From positions 10,819,993-10,883,992 of the forward strand of contig CM033109.1 of assembly GCA_019321725.1 (NCBI GenBank): a stretch of DNA of 64,000 nucleotides, given 5' to 3'. A model generated the notes under the pieces. That model searched no databases. It had not been told where the DNA came from and saw only the letters and a list, made by a program, of their open reading frames with translations. Positions 23,109-33,962 of this stretch are shown here, piece by piece. How positions within the stretch are numbered: position 1 is the stretch's first letter; each line of letters opens with the position of its first letter. Both the position numbers and the translations under genes were made by a program. The stretch is from Paulownia fortunei. Its lineage: Eukaryota > Streptophyta > Magnoliopsida > Lamiales > Paulowniaceae.

Positions 23109-24660
23109 GATAATTCACAAAATCTGCATACCAAGGTAAATTATCTTTGATTGCAAAAATAAACTCATCTGGGAAAAATTCTTTAATTGGTCCTTCAAAG
23201 TTTTCATTTTTATGCTCCAACCTCGATAAGTGATCCGCCACCATATTTTTCACTTCCCTTCTTATCTTTGATTTCAAGATCAAATTCTTGAAGGAGTATC
23301 CACCGGATTAGCCTTGGTTTTGCATCCTTTTTAGCAAAGAGGTACCTAATAGCAGCATGATCGGTATACACTATCACCTTGGTACCTACAAGATAAGCAC
23401 AAAATTTATCAAATGCAAACACAACGGCTAACAATTCTTTTTCAGTAGTGGTGTAATTTTGTTGAGCATCATCAAGTGTTCGGCTTGCATAGTAAATGAC
23501 CCTGAAAATTTTATCTTTTCTTTGTCCTAACACTGCTCCAACCGCATAATCACTAGCATCACACATAAGTTCAAATGGTTGGGTCCAATCGGTACCACCA
23601 TAATAGGAGCTGAAATGAGAGCTTTCTTGATGTGATCAAAGGCCTGTAAGCAATCAACATTAAAGTCAAATGATCTATCTTTTTTCAAAAGGTTACACAA
23701 AGGTTTTATAATTTTTGAAAAATCTTTAATGAATCTTCTATAAAACCCGGCATGTCCCAAAAAACTACGAATAGCTTTCACATTGATTGGTGGTGGAAGT
23801 TTTTCAATAGCAATAATTTTTGCTCGGTCTACCTCAAGTCCTTCGGAGGACACTCGGTGACCTAAAACAATACCTTCTTTTACCATAAAATGGCATTTTT
23901 CCCAATTTAAAACAAGGTTAGTCTCCTCACATCTCTGCAAAATAAGAGAAAGATTATGTAGACATAAATCAAATGAGGAACCAAATACTGAAAAATCATC
24001 CATAAAAATTTCCATTATGTTCTCCACCATATCATGAAAAATTGCCATCATGCATCTTTGAAATGTGGCTGGGCATTACATAATCCAAATGGCATTCTTG
24101 AAAAGCAAAAGTACCATAAGGGCATGTGAATGTTGTTTTTTCTTGGTCTTCGGTGCTATGACAATTTGATTGTACCCCGAATAACCATCGAGAAAATAAT
24201 AGTATTGATACCCTGCAAGTCGGTCTAACATTTGATCAATAAATGGGAGGGGAAAATGGTCTTTACGAGTAGCTTTGTTGAGTTTTCTATAATCAATACA
24301 CACTCGCCAACCTGTGACCGTCCTTGTTGGTATTAATTCATTGTTATCATTTTGAATTATGGTCATGCCACCCTTTTTTGGAACTACATGAACTGGACTC
24401 ACCCAAGAACTATCAGAAATTGCATAAATAATTCCAGCATTCAACCATTTCAAGACTTCATTTCTTACAACCTCTTTCATTGTAGGATTTAGTCTACGTT
24501 GATGTTCAATAGATGGTTTGTAAGATTCTTCCATTAAGATTTTATGCATGACAATTGAAGGACTAATACCTTTTAAATCTAAAATTGACCAACCAATAGC
24601 AGATTTATGCTCTCTTAAAACACGAAGCAATTTTTCAACCTCTAAAGGAGATAGGGATGC
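23050..24660 (-). pseudogene. Element B reverse transcriptase and RNase H
   Basis: RT is open at 24076-24630 (SPVHVVPKKGG, VCIDYRKLNKATRKDHFPLP, FLDGYSGYNQI) and continues after a frame change at 23527-24051 with the catalytic FMDDFSVFG and the SFLGHAGFYRRFIKDFS connection. RNase H follows at 23210-23566 ([36 protein letters not shown]), then a short linker (23050-23283) leads into integrase. Order and motifs are Ty3/gypsy. At least three frameshifts separate the segments. Confidence 0.92.
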
Positions 24661-24764
24661 AGAAACAATTACGGATACGTGTTAGCACCTAGAAATTCAT
24701 ACCGCAAATGCTCGGGAAGTGCTTTCAACTCTGGTGATATTGTTTGTTCCTTGATTGTGGTATC

Positions 24765-25496
24765 TCATATTGCTTCCTTGCCTTTATCCTTTTTCAACTC
24801 CACCTCTCCTGATTCAAGAAAGAGCAAGTAATGCATTAAATCATCATTATCAATCTCATGGTCATTACCTTGCATCATGGAATGAACAATGCATCTCTCT
24901 AAGGGTTCGATAGGAATTTGTTTGAGGAAATGATCATGCAAGCAAGTTTCTAACATTTCAATCCTATTACAAGTATGTGGTTCCTCTTGAAACTTCAATG
25001 CACGATAAATGTTAAACATCACTTCATCCTCATTAACTCTTAGAGTTAATTCACCGCGTTGCACATCAATCAAAGCACGCCCCGTAGCAAGGAATGGTCG
25101 ACCAAGAATTAAAGGAATTTCTTGGTCTTCCTCCATATCTAACACCACAAAATCTGCAGGAAATATGAATTTATCCACTTTTACCAATACATCTTCAACA
25201 ACTCCTCTTGGATAAGTGAGAGACCTATCCGCCAATTGCAAGGTGATAGTGGATGGCTTGACTTCTCCAATTCCTAATTTTCTGAAAACAGAAAGTGGCA
25301 TCAAATTAATACTTGCTCCAAGATCACATAATGCTTTATCAAAAAAAGATCCTCCTATGGTACAAGGAATAGTAAAACTCCCTGGATCCTTCAATTTTTG
25401 AGGAAGCTTTTTCTGTAAAATGGCACTACACTCCTCTGTGAGATTTACGGTTTCGAACTCCACCAATCGCCTTTTTCTTGACATCACATCTTTCAT
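24765..25496 (-). CDS. Element B aspartic protease segment of the gag-pol polyprotein
   Basis: An open frame of 243 codons. The retropepsin active site reads DLGASINLMP, the Athila-group form of D-T/S-G-A, at about residues 58-67. It is followed by the flap region and the conserved IPLILGRPFLATGRALIDV (about residues 128-146). The protease would process the polyprotein in cytoplasmic virus-like particles. This is a piece of a larger polyprotein, so its first Met is not a true start. Upstream gag and downstream RT are separated from it by frame breaks. Confidence 0.85.
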   Translation of the reverse strand: MKDVMSRKRRLVEFETVNLTEECSAILQKKLPQKLKDPGSFTIPCTIGGSFFDKALCDLGASINLMPLSVFRKLGIGEVKPSTITLQLADRSLTYPRGVVEDVLVKVDKFIFPADFVVLDMEEDQEIPLILGRPFLATGRALIDVQRGELTLRVNEDEVMFNIYRALKFQEEPHTCNRIEMLETCLHDHFLKQIPIEPLERCIVHSMMQGNDHEIDNDDLMHYLLFLESGEVELKKDKGKEAI

Positions 25497-25499
25497 GAA

Positions 25500-26800
25500 C
25501 TTGCGTAGTTGGGCATTTGCTCAAGAGCATCTGCAAAAGGAATATTAATATGAATTTTCTTGAAGATTTTCCAGAAATTTTGCAAATTGTGAATCAATCC
25601 TTTTTTTGAAATCTTTGTGAAAAAAAATGATGGGAACATTAAATTTAGAATCTAGGTGCCCCAATTTGAGTTTCAATTTTGTCTATTCTTCGCTTTATCT
25701 TTATTCAATCGGGCTCTTGTCTCACCAATGAAAGTGCTGATCAAATCCTCCACAGATGTCTTTTTTTTTCACCTACTTGAGGGTTTGGATGTGGTGGATT
25801 GTTGTAAACCGGTAGGGGTTGAAGCACATTTCGATTATTGGCATAGGAAAAATTCTCATGATTTCTAAGCCCCGGATGGTAGTGAGTAGGTAGTTGATTT
25901 CCCCTGAAATTGAAATTACGATTATTGACAAAGTTTACCTGCTCATTACCTTTGGTGTCCATAAATGAAGTGCTGGTGGATGCCATGGAGTCCATTCCTT
26001 GAGAAACTCCATTAGAAGTCCAAGCTGCAATTTGGTTAGAAAGAGCAGAAACTTGTGCAGCTAATTGTGTAAATGAATCTACCTCAAGAACACCGGCAAC
26101 CCTTTTTATGGAAGACCTCTCGGAAGGCCATTGATAGCTATTAGTAGCCATCTCCTCCAGCAAAATAGGGACATCAAAGTCCCACCTGCGGTAGCATCTA
26201 TTATGGTTCGAGTTTGCCCGTTCAAACCATTGTAGAAGTATTGTACCTATTGCCAATCCTCATAACCATGTTGAGGACACCTTCTTAGAAAATCTTTAAA
26301 CCTCTCCCAAGCTTCATATAGTGGCTCAAAATCTTGTTGATGGAATTGAGCTATCTCACTCTTAAGTTGAAGTGTCTTGCTTGGTGGAAAGTACTTAGCA
26401 AGGAATTTTTTGTGTCAAGTCATTCCAACTCGGTATGCTACATGGTGCAAAAGATTGTAACCATAGCCTAGCTTTATCTCGGAGAGAGAATGGAAATAAG
26501 CGAAGTCTAATGGCATCATCGGGCACTCCATTCATTTTGATGGTGTCACAAATCTCCAAAAACATAGCTAAGTGCGCATTTGGATCCTCCACCGCACTTC
26601 CTCCAAATTAGTTTTGTTGCACCATGCTAATGAGAGCTGGTTTAAGTTCAAAATTATTGGTATTGATCGATTGTCGAGCTATCCCGGAGTAGTTTTGGTT
26701 CATGGTTGGTTGAAAAGTAGTCCCGAATAGCTCGTTGTGGTGGTGGTTGTTGCAATGGAAGATTGGCATTCACATTAACATTGTTGGTGTTATCCGCCAT
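25500..26800 (-). pseudogene. Element B gag
   Basis: Gag probably starts at the ATG at 26800 (MADNTNNVNVN). The capsid-type motif EDPNAHLAMFLEICDTIKMN and the LRLFPFSLRDKARLWLQS segment lie at 26395-26592, the region that packages RNA in Ty3/gypsy Gag. A second open segment is 25741-26256, with an Asn-rich stretch. Stops at about 26612 and 26395 and frame changes interrupt it. No clear CCHC knuckle is seen. Confidence 0.85.
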
Positions 26801-27021
26801 GGTTTGATTGTCAACTCTTTTTCACTGCTCTAATAGCTCAAAGAGTCATCTCAATTTCTGGATCAAAATAACCTAAGTCAAGACTCCTAGTCTTACGCAT
26901 ACAAATACGTATAATCCAATGTAAAGCAAAACAACATCAAAATACGGGAAGAAAAGTAAAAACAATCTAAACTAAAATCAAGACTAAGTCATACAATATT
27001 AATGCAATTATGATAAAACAA

Positions 27022-27039
27022 TCCCCGTCAACGGCGCCA
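27022..27039 (-). other. Element B primer binding site (tRNA-Asp type)
   Basis: The minus strand reads TGGCGCCGTTGACGGGGA, six bases inside the 5' LTR. It differs at one position from the usual Athila-group site TGGCGCCGTTGCCGGGGA. The gag ATG follows about 220 bp downstream. Confidence 0.9.
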
Positions 27040-27045
27040 AAAACT

Positions 27046-28691
27046 TGTTCGTGAAAATTATGCAAACCGCAAGTGCACGGTGTCAAGTTTTAATATAATG
27101 ATGAGTTGAGTATCGTATCCACAAGAATTGAAATCAAAAATTGCATTAAGTACCGAAGTTCAAATAGTCCTAATTTTATCTAGAAAATCGAGTGATGATT
27201 GGTAAACAAAGTAAAGTAAGATAAAAAATGTATAGACAAGAATGGAGTTTTTAGAAGCAATTCAACAAACACCTTATGAGCAAGAAATTATAAAGGAATG
27301 ACTCACCTAATTATCACCTATGTTCTTCCTTCCAAAATATACCAATTCAAGTTAACAACACATGTAAGTTAAGAATTCCTAAGCTCATCAATTCCCTCTC
27401 TCGGGTTCCGAATTGACTATAAGTTCTAACATGAATTTCGATATCTCTATAAAAATTCAAGAATAAAACTCTACAAAAGTTCAATGAATTCTTCTTCAAA
27501 ACTTCAAAGGTTTCATAAGCTTCTCAACTCTATGATTCCTAGGTTGTGTTATCCCTATGATCATGTATAATCTTCCCTCTCTCGAGTGTCAAATCTCATA
27601 CGTCAAACAATCTTAATTAGTGGTCAATTAATCAAGATGAAATACTAAACAAGATAACACAAACAAGATGAATAACTTGAACTAATATTATTTGGAATTC
27701 AAAACATAGGTTCAAATAAGGTTACATCATCCTCTAGAAAGAAAAGTTTAGTTCCTCATGTATGAATATAACTTCAAGAAATACATAAAAAAGAACATGG
27801 AAATTGTTCACCAATTTGTGATGTGGAAGTAATAGTTGAAGCTTTCCTTGTCTCCAAGAATGACCTTCTTCTCTCCAAGTCTCCTTGTTCTCCTTTGCTT
27901 CTTGGCTTCTCCTCCTCTTCTCCTCTTTCCAAAAACTCCTTTGGAGGCTTTTGGAATCTCTCAAAATAGCTGGGGAATTGCCCTAAAGAGGGCAAAATGC
28001 CCATTTTGACCTTACTTGTCTGCCCGGAAGCACCTAGGTGCTGGTTAGCAGTGCCTAGGCACTGCCTTGTCTATCCAAGACAGTGGGTACAGCGCCTAAG
28101 CGCTAGAAAGCAGCGCTTAGGCGCTGCACTTGCTGTCCAGAATCGGCTTCTGCAGCGCTTGTAGCCTCTTTCAACCGATTTTTCACCACTTTAGAGGCCA
28201 AAATAGAATTTTATGTCTTCATATGAATTGTATTCCTATGTGTTGGCTTGCCATTGGAACTTGAATAAACTAAATATGACTTCTTAGGAGAGAGTTATTC
28301 TGGAAATACCAAGATGTGTCATCCCAGAAAATTGCAGCCCAGTGCTGACTCTTGAAGTCAGTTTTACTCATTTAAATCGACCGAATTTAATTTTGTGGTA
28401 AACATAGAAGTTGTAGTTCTATATCTTGTCTTTCCAATGGATCAAGAATAAAGTTTATATGAAATGTTTCCTCAGAGTTATGATTGAAATACCAAAACTG
28501 GCATCAGTGGCACCACAACTCGAATTCTTCAACATTTCAACCAAGGTTTTGATTTCTTTCCATTTTCTTCTCTTATTGCCATTACCTACAAGATTTCACA
28601 TTAAATGCATAAAAAGTAACACAAACACTTGAAAACAAACCAAATGTTAATCAAAAGGTATATGAATTATTGGTATAAAACTAACTTATCA
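27046..28691 (-). repeat. Element B 5' LTR (right copy)
   Basis: 1646 bp, TG...CA. It is nearly colinear with the left LTR, lacks the tandem copies seen there, and has an expanded palindrome cluster (AGCACCTAGGTGCT at 28029, CAGTGCCTAGGCACTG at 28049-28064, CAGCGCTTAGGCGCTG at 28111-28126). Confidence 0.95.
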
Positions 28692-28696
28692 GTGGT

Positions 28697-28810
28697 CAGG
28701 TAGAATAACATCTTCTGTTGCCACCTTTTGAAATCGGTTCTGGTGAACTTCTTTAGTTTCTCTTCATGAGCTGGAGTTGGTAAAATAAGTGTTGCTGATG
28801 TTGAAGCCAT
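28697..28810 (-). pseudogene. Element D gag N terminus
   Basis: The frame begins MASTSATLILPTPAHEEKLK at 28810 and continues with a FTRTDFKRWQQKMLFYLT segment, the typical N-terminal domain of Ty1/copia Gag. It stops at the insertion site of element B and resumes at 18744. Confidence 0.9.
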
Positions 28811-28842
28811 TTTGAACTACACAAAATTTCATCTTAAATTAT

Positions 28843-28917
28843 TGAGTAATTTGGTAGGTGTAATATTGAAATGGCTAAGATAATTTGGGCAAAATAACAG
28901 CTTATAGTCTAGGCAAG
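28843..28917 (-). repeat. Element D 5' LTR, inner end
   Basis: About 75 bp match the inner end of the left LTR (14804-14879), ending TTACTCA on the minus strand. Beyond 28917 the two sides no longer align by eye. Confidence 0.7.
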
Positions 28918-29491
28918 AGTTAGACTCCTTGTCTTTAAAATGAAATTTGCCTACACTTGGTGCTTACAGTACATGACAATTATCTTCTAAGACACAATGA
29001 CTTCAATTTTGTGATAGTAGCATTACAAATCACAAGAACTCAGTGCATTCATGAGAAAAACAAACCAACAATATAACTACTATAGCACTTTTAAACCTAC
29101 ACTACTTTTCTTCATTTAGTGGTTAGGCTTGTCTTCTTAAACTCATTTTTAGTCTCCTTTCTATTCTTTTCTTTGTTCTAATCTTGCTTATATTAAGAGC
29201 CTGAAGCCTTATAATAACTAGACTCAACCATAAGGCACAAGCCATTGGTCTAATAGCTACAAGCTACTTATCCAATTGCTTAACATTGAAAATATCATTT
29301 AAGAAAGTCTTTTCATAGTGATTAAATTAAATTTGACTTTCATATGCTCCCACTTATTTGAAAGGGGCAAATTAAGTTTAAACTTACAACTCATCAGAGA
29401 CGACATTGCTTGCTGACTATAAACTCTAAACTTATTTGACATCATCCTTAAATGCTCTATTTTTTCCCATATATATATATATAGGGTGTTT
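28918..29491. other. Sequence between element D and element C
   Basis: This may be the rest of a diverged element D 5' LTR, since the left LTR is about 900 bp long, but I could not align the two. A short AT repeat lies at 29470-29483. No gene is supported. Confidence 0.4.
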
Positions 29492-30305
29492 TGATAAGTG
29501 CATATTTTGACATTTTTTTGTATCAAATCTTTTATACATTCCTTGTTTTATTCTTATTAATATTATAATTTTATTAATATTTTGTGTTGGGGAATCAATG
29601 AATAAAAAGAGATCAAAAAGAGCCAAAATAAAATCGAAGAAGACAACACGTTTCGTGAGCAAGTTTGGAGATAATATTTCACTAGATCAAAGAAGCATTA
29701 TATTTAGAAGAAAATGGTCATTTTTGCCTAAGTCCATCATGTGTAGATCAAAATATATGAAAGAAATCACTTGAACTTTGCAAGTGATTGTTGGGCTGAA
29801 AATAAGTATGTTTCCAAACTTGTGCAGTTTTCATAATTTTGAGCATAACTCCATGTTCAAAAGCCCTATAGACCTGAATCTTATTTCATTTGAAACCAAG
29901 AGATAGAACTATAACTTTGTTGTTGGAAAATCAGCCCAATTTAGCCTTGAGTATAGCAAATTTTTTCTTCCAAATGTATGCATTGGAAAAGATCCATTAT
30001 GCAAACACATTTTCTTAAATCATGCATAAATTTCTCCCTAATGGTTGGAATTAGATGATTCAAGTTGAAAAATAAAGTTACAGAAGCATCTACAACTTAA
30101 ATGTTGTTCACTTTTCTAAAATCAGTAGATTGCAAGGATAAACATTTAAGACAAAATTTGGATATGAAAAGGATATATGAATTTAGAGCACATTTGAAGT
30201 TAATTTGGAGTGCATTCGGAGTGAATTTGGAGATGTCAATTCGGGCTCTCTTCTACTATAAATAGAGGCTCTTGGATGGCATTCAAGACACAAAAATCCT
30301 TAAAG
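29492..30305 (+). repeat. Element C 5' LTR, truncated
   Basis: Homologous to the first 800 bp or so of the element A LTR and ending just past a good TATA box, CTATAAATAGAGGCTC (about 30257). At about 30305 it jumps directly into the middle of gag, so the rest of the LTR, the PBS and the gag start were deleted. Confidence 0.8.
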
Positions 30306-31350
30306 ATCATGGTTTTGAAAAATGGTGTTTAATTAGTTTCTTTTATGAAGGTTTAACTCCTGAAACAAAATAATTTATTGAAATAATGTATAATGGTGAG
30401 TTTCTTGATAAATAATCTAATGAAGCCCTAGAATATCTAGACCATTTGGCAGAAAACTCTCAATCATGGCATATTGTTAATTTTGAAGGTTCTATTAGAT
30501 ATAATCTTACTAATAGTAATAAATAAAAATATTATCTTAGTCAAAAAAATGATCTAAATGTAAGGATTACTGGTTTAACAAGAAAAGTTGAGGCCATGGA
30601 ACTTATAAATGTAAAGAAAATCAGATCTGTGTAAGATGAAGAAGTTTGTAGTATTTGTAAACTTGTGGGATACTCCACCAATGAATGCCCAAATATTCCA
30701 GCACAAGCAAATGTCATGAACACATTCAAAAAGCCTTTTCATTCTCCATATTCTAAAACTTACAATCCATAATGGAGAAATCATCCCAATTTTAGTTGGC
30801 GAGATGAAAACTGTGCCCAACCGCTACATTCACAAAAGCTATCAAACTTTCTTTCTTATCCTACTCTACATACAAAATTTCTTGAGGAAACTTTGTAAGA
30901 ATTTATGCATGCACAAATAAATATCAATAACCAAACTTCACAAGCCATCAATGAGATCAAAAGCATATTTTCAACCTTGATAACCTCTTTGCGTACTCAT
31001 GAAAAAGGTAAATTTCTTGTTCAATCTCAACCTTATCCTACCATTCAGTGTCATGTTTCTTATTAAGGTGAAAATTCAATCAAGGAGGTTAATTCGATCA
31101 CAACTCTTCAAAATAATTTTTTTTACAAGACTATTAATCCCAACAAGAATTCAAAGTCGGTAAGTACTCCTAAACCTCTCTCACATACTTATGTAACACC
31201 TCCACATTTTCCTAGCAGATTAATAAATTCTAAGAAAAATGAGCAAGAAAAGAAGATCCTTGAGACTTTTCAAAAAGTGGAGGTAAACATCCTTCTTCTT
31301 AATGCGATCAAACAGGTGTCTCGATATGCTAAGTTCCTCAAAGAGTTATG
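30306..31350 (+). pseudogene. Element C gag remnant
   Basis: It aligns with element A gag (minus strand, about 12100-11430), including the LEYLDHLAENSQSW-type segment. At the zinc knuckle (about 30648-30690) the sequence reads CSICKLVGYSTNEC, so the zinc-binding His is Tyr. Several in-frame stops are present. Confidence 0.8.
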
Positions 31351-32251
31351 AACTAACAAATAGAAGTTGAGGGGACATGAAAAAGTAAATATGGGGGAGA
31401 ATGTTCGGCAATTTTTCAAAGAAAACTCCATCCAAAGTGTTCCGAATACTTTTACCATCCCTTGTACCATTAGTAAGACTAGATTTGAAAAATACATATT
31501 AGATTTGGGAGCATCAATTATGTTATGCCATATTCTATTTATGTTTCTCTAAATCTAAAACCCTTAAAAGAAACTGGTGTTATCATACAATTAGTTGATA
31601 AATCTAATGTATATCTAATTGGGGTTGTGGAAGATATTCTTGTACAGGTGAATGAATTAGTTTTTCCTACTAATTTTTATATTCCTGAGATGGAGGATGA
31701 CACATACCCTAATCCTACCCACATTCTTTTGGGAAGACCATTCATGAAGACAGCTCGAGCTAAGATTAATGTTCATGATGACACTCTTACTATGAAGTTT
31801 GTTGGCGAGGTTACAATATATAATATTTTTGAAGCCATGAGACATCCTACTAATGTGAATGTTATTTCTACAATTAACATTATTGATCCCAAATCACAAC
31901 AAATGTTAGTGGAGGTTACTTTACAAAAACATCTCCTTATGGAGGATTTGAAAAAAAAAAAAGAAGTTGGATGTGTAAATGTTGGGAGATGTGGAAAATG
32001 ATGTAACAGGGCTGGATTCGTTGCCAGAAAAATTAAGGTATAATGTCTCTTATGTTGAATTGTCAATAAGGCTTTCACCTTCTGTGGTGCAGACACCTAC
32101 AGTAGAGCTTAAACTAATCCCGTACCATCTTAAATATGTCTACTTGAGTGAGAAAGAAATATCACTAGTCAGAATTGTTAAAGACCTCACTCAAGTACAA
32201 GCGGACAAACTTATTTGGGTCCTTCAAAATTATAAGACGGTGATTGGATAG
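31351..32251 (+). pseudogene. Element C protease and start of RT
   Basis: Open segments at 31367-31552, 31525-32001 and 31979-32251 together carry the retropepsin region. They show FTIPCTISKTRFEKYILDLG with the active site DLGAS (about 31502), and HILLGRPFMKTARAKINVHD. The RT N terminus follows (LPYHL-type motif seen as LIPYHLKYVYL, then VLQNYKTVIG). The three segments lie in different frames, so at least two frameshifts have occurred. RT ends abruptly at about 32251. Confidence 0.85.
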
Positions 32252-32869
32252 ATGATGGATTTAGCAGCATATGTTGATGAGTGATGAAGGAGGCAATGTT
32301 GGGCTGATGACATTAAATCAAACGCTTGTTAGGAGGCAACCCAACGAATGAAAAAGAAGACTATGAGAGCCGATAATTACATATTTATTTTTTCTAACTC
32401 TTATTCTCTTTTCTTTTTATCTATTTAATTTTTTTTATTTTTTTCTATTTTATTTTGTCCTAATCGAAAATATATTCTGACATGTAGTATTGTTTTTATT
32501 TTTTTCATGCAAAAACATATGGTATTCACTTTTTGACAAAGAAGCCCACTACAAATATCTTGCAGTGTGGATTTTATTGACCTACTCTTTTCAAAGATAC
32601 TTGCACTTTCTACAAAAGTTATGAAAATTATAAAAAACTAGGATCCTTCCCTGTTAAGTGGTGGATAATGGTACTTTGTGGCTATTGAAGTCAGATGCAA
32701 CAGTTTCCCAAACAATTAAGATCTCTGTACAAAGTTTCTCTCTTTTTATCATTCTCTTTTCTCATTTTTTTAAAAATGGATGACATTTTTCTAACTCTCA
32801 AGAAGTGATTTTTTTTTCTTCCTAAAAATATAATTTTAAAAATTTATAAAATCAGGATTGAAAGATTAA
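32252..32869 (+). pseudogene. Element C rearranged post-RT region
   Basis: RT is followed directly by a block normally found 3' of integrase (AGGAGGCAACCCAACGAATG, about 32330). A piece homologous to the integrase zinc finger of element A follows (about 32535-32650; the ATCTTGCAGTGTGGATTTTA region encodes the ILQCGFYW motif in another frame). Sequence matching element A 8180-8310 comes next. The order implies at least two deletions or a rearrangement. Confidence 0.65.
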
Positions 32870-33345
32870 GGATGCTTATATATAAGGGCATCTCAGATAA
32901 CATACGATGGACAATTGAAGCAAATGTAAGAGTAACAGGTGAGTTTTGATATGAGTTTTTAAACTTAGTTACTATATACATATTTGGTTTTGATAAAAAC
33001 ACATATTAAAAAAACGAAGGGCGAAAAAAATGTAAGTTTGTCACAAATGTACTCGATGGACTTGCAACAAAAAGTGTCGTTCCTTAAGAATGTTTTCTAA
33101 AAATCTAGAAGATAAAATTCAATTCATCATGGATGGATTGAGTAGGAGTCTTTAATGACATTATATTGACTCTTAAGACGCATTCAGGTGAATTAGTACA
33201 ACGTGCAATTCTTGATTTATGGAATCACTTTGGGAATGATAAGCGTTATAGTCTTGAAAATCTGACATTAAAAGACCATGTTTGCTAGTTTATAAAAAAA
33301 ATTAATGGGAAGCATATTATTGACCTATAGAGGGCATTTAAGCCG
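32870..33345 (+). pseudogene. Element C copy of the conserved accessory frame
   Basis: Homologous to element A 7645-8140. Conserved points include the Cys-rich CHKCTRWTCNKKCR (about 33040-33080), the NLEDKIQFIMDGLS segment (about 33104-33145) and SLENLTLKDHVC (about 33253-33285, ending at a stop where A has Gln). A frameshift occurs after DGLS. The two copies disagree in which codons are broken, so an ancestral intact frame is plausible. Confidence 0.55.
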
Positions 33346-33587
33346 TTAATGGACATAAAACCAGAGGAATATGTGAGTCACAGTCACAACTACATGTACA
33401 TTCATGTGTAAGTAGCTAATTTTCAAATTTTGTATCCTTATTTTTAATCTTTCTAACAAAAGAAAAAGACGTGCAATAAATGCATTTTTTGCTCACACCT
33501 TATTAAATAGTACTGTACTTACTCCATTTTTGCGCAACTTATTTTCAAATTCGTAATGCTCGATGTATATTCAATTGTTCTCCTCAA

Positions 33588-33962
33588 AATAAATAAATAG
33601 ATACATCTGACCAATAACTTCAAATCAAAATATATATGTCGAGAAAGAAACTACATTCAAAACAAACAAATACTTTCATATAAGTGACATTCAAATCTAA
33701 AACGTTTCAACTGTAAAGTTTTAAAACCTCTATCTTACCACTTATGTAAAATCTCATTGCCATCATGAGCATTTATTTCATTTAGAGCTGCATCCAAACC
33801 ACATCATACCAAACTATTTTTGTAAAATTATTACATAAATTGTGGTTTGAAAATTTTCATAATACCACACCATGTGTTGTTGTGGGTTCAAACAAACTAA
33901 AGTGCACCAATTATATATTTATATTTATATTTTCTAATATCAATTGTTTGAGTTTCATTTTA
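33588..33962. repeat. Direct duplication, copy 1, left part
   Basis: Homologous to 37348-37715, sharing AAATCTCATTGCCATCA, AGCATTTATTTCATTTAG and GAGTTTCATTTTA. Copy 1 is split by the solo LTR and continues at 36846-37240. Confidence 0.85.

Larger units (their letters stand above)
18740..28696 (-). mobile_element. Element B: Athila-like Ty3/gypsy LTR retrotransposon inserted into element D gag
   Basis: LTRs at 18745-20424 and 27046-28691 have TG...CA ends and are flanked by the 5-bp target duplication GTGGT (18740-18744 and 28692-28696). Removing the element and one GTGGT rejoins the copia gag frame as ...YLTTLNLARF. The interior has a tRNA-Asp type PBS, gag, an intact-looking protease frame, RT, RNase H, integrase, a 1.4-kb 3' region and a polypurine tract. 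The LTRs are fairly similar (about 5% difference in the first 110 bp by hand count) but differ by local duplications. Pol has frameshifts and a replaced catalytic residue, so it is not autonomous. Confidence 0.95.
14804..28917 (-). mobile_element. Element D: decayed Ty1/copia retrotransposon, split by element B
   Basis: The minus-strand order is LTR end (28843), gag ATG (28810), gag split by element B at 28697/18744, zinc knuckle, protease, integrase, RNase H, polypurine tract and 3' LTR (14804-15706). Integrase precedes RNase H, which is the copia order. The RT domain is almost entirely missing between integrase and RNase H. The tail of both LTR copies shares about 75 bp ending TTAC(C/T)CA. 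No initiator-Met PBS is recognisable next to 28843. Confidence 0.8.
29492..33580 (+). mobile_element. Element C: deleted plus-strand relative of element A
   Basis: It begins with an LTR start TGATAAGTGCATATTTTG at 29492 and is homologous to element A in gag, linker, integrase finger and the conserved accessory frame. It lacks the R/U5 end of the LTR, the PBS, the gag start, most of RT, RNase H, the integrase core, the LOG fragment and the 3' LTR. Homology to A stops at about 33545-33580, just before the place where A carries its LOG fragment. Confidence 0.8.
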
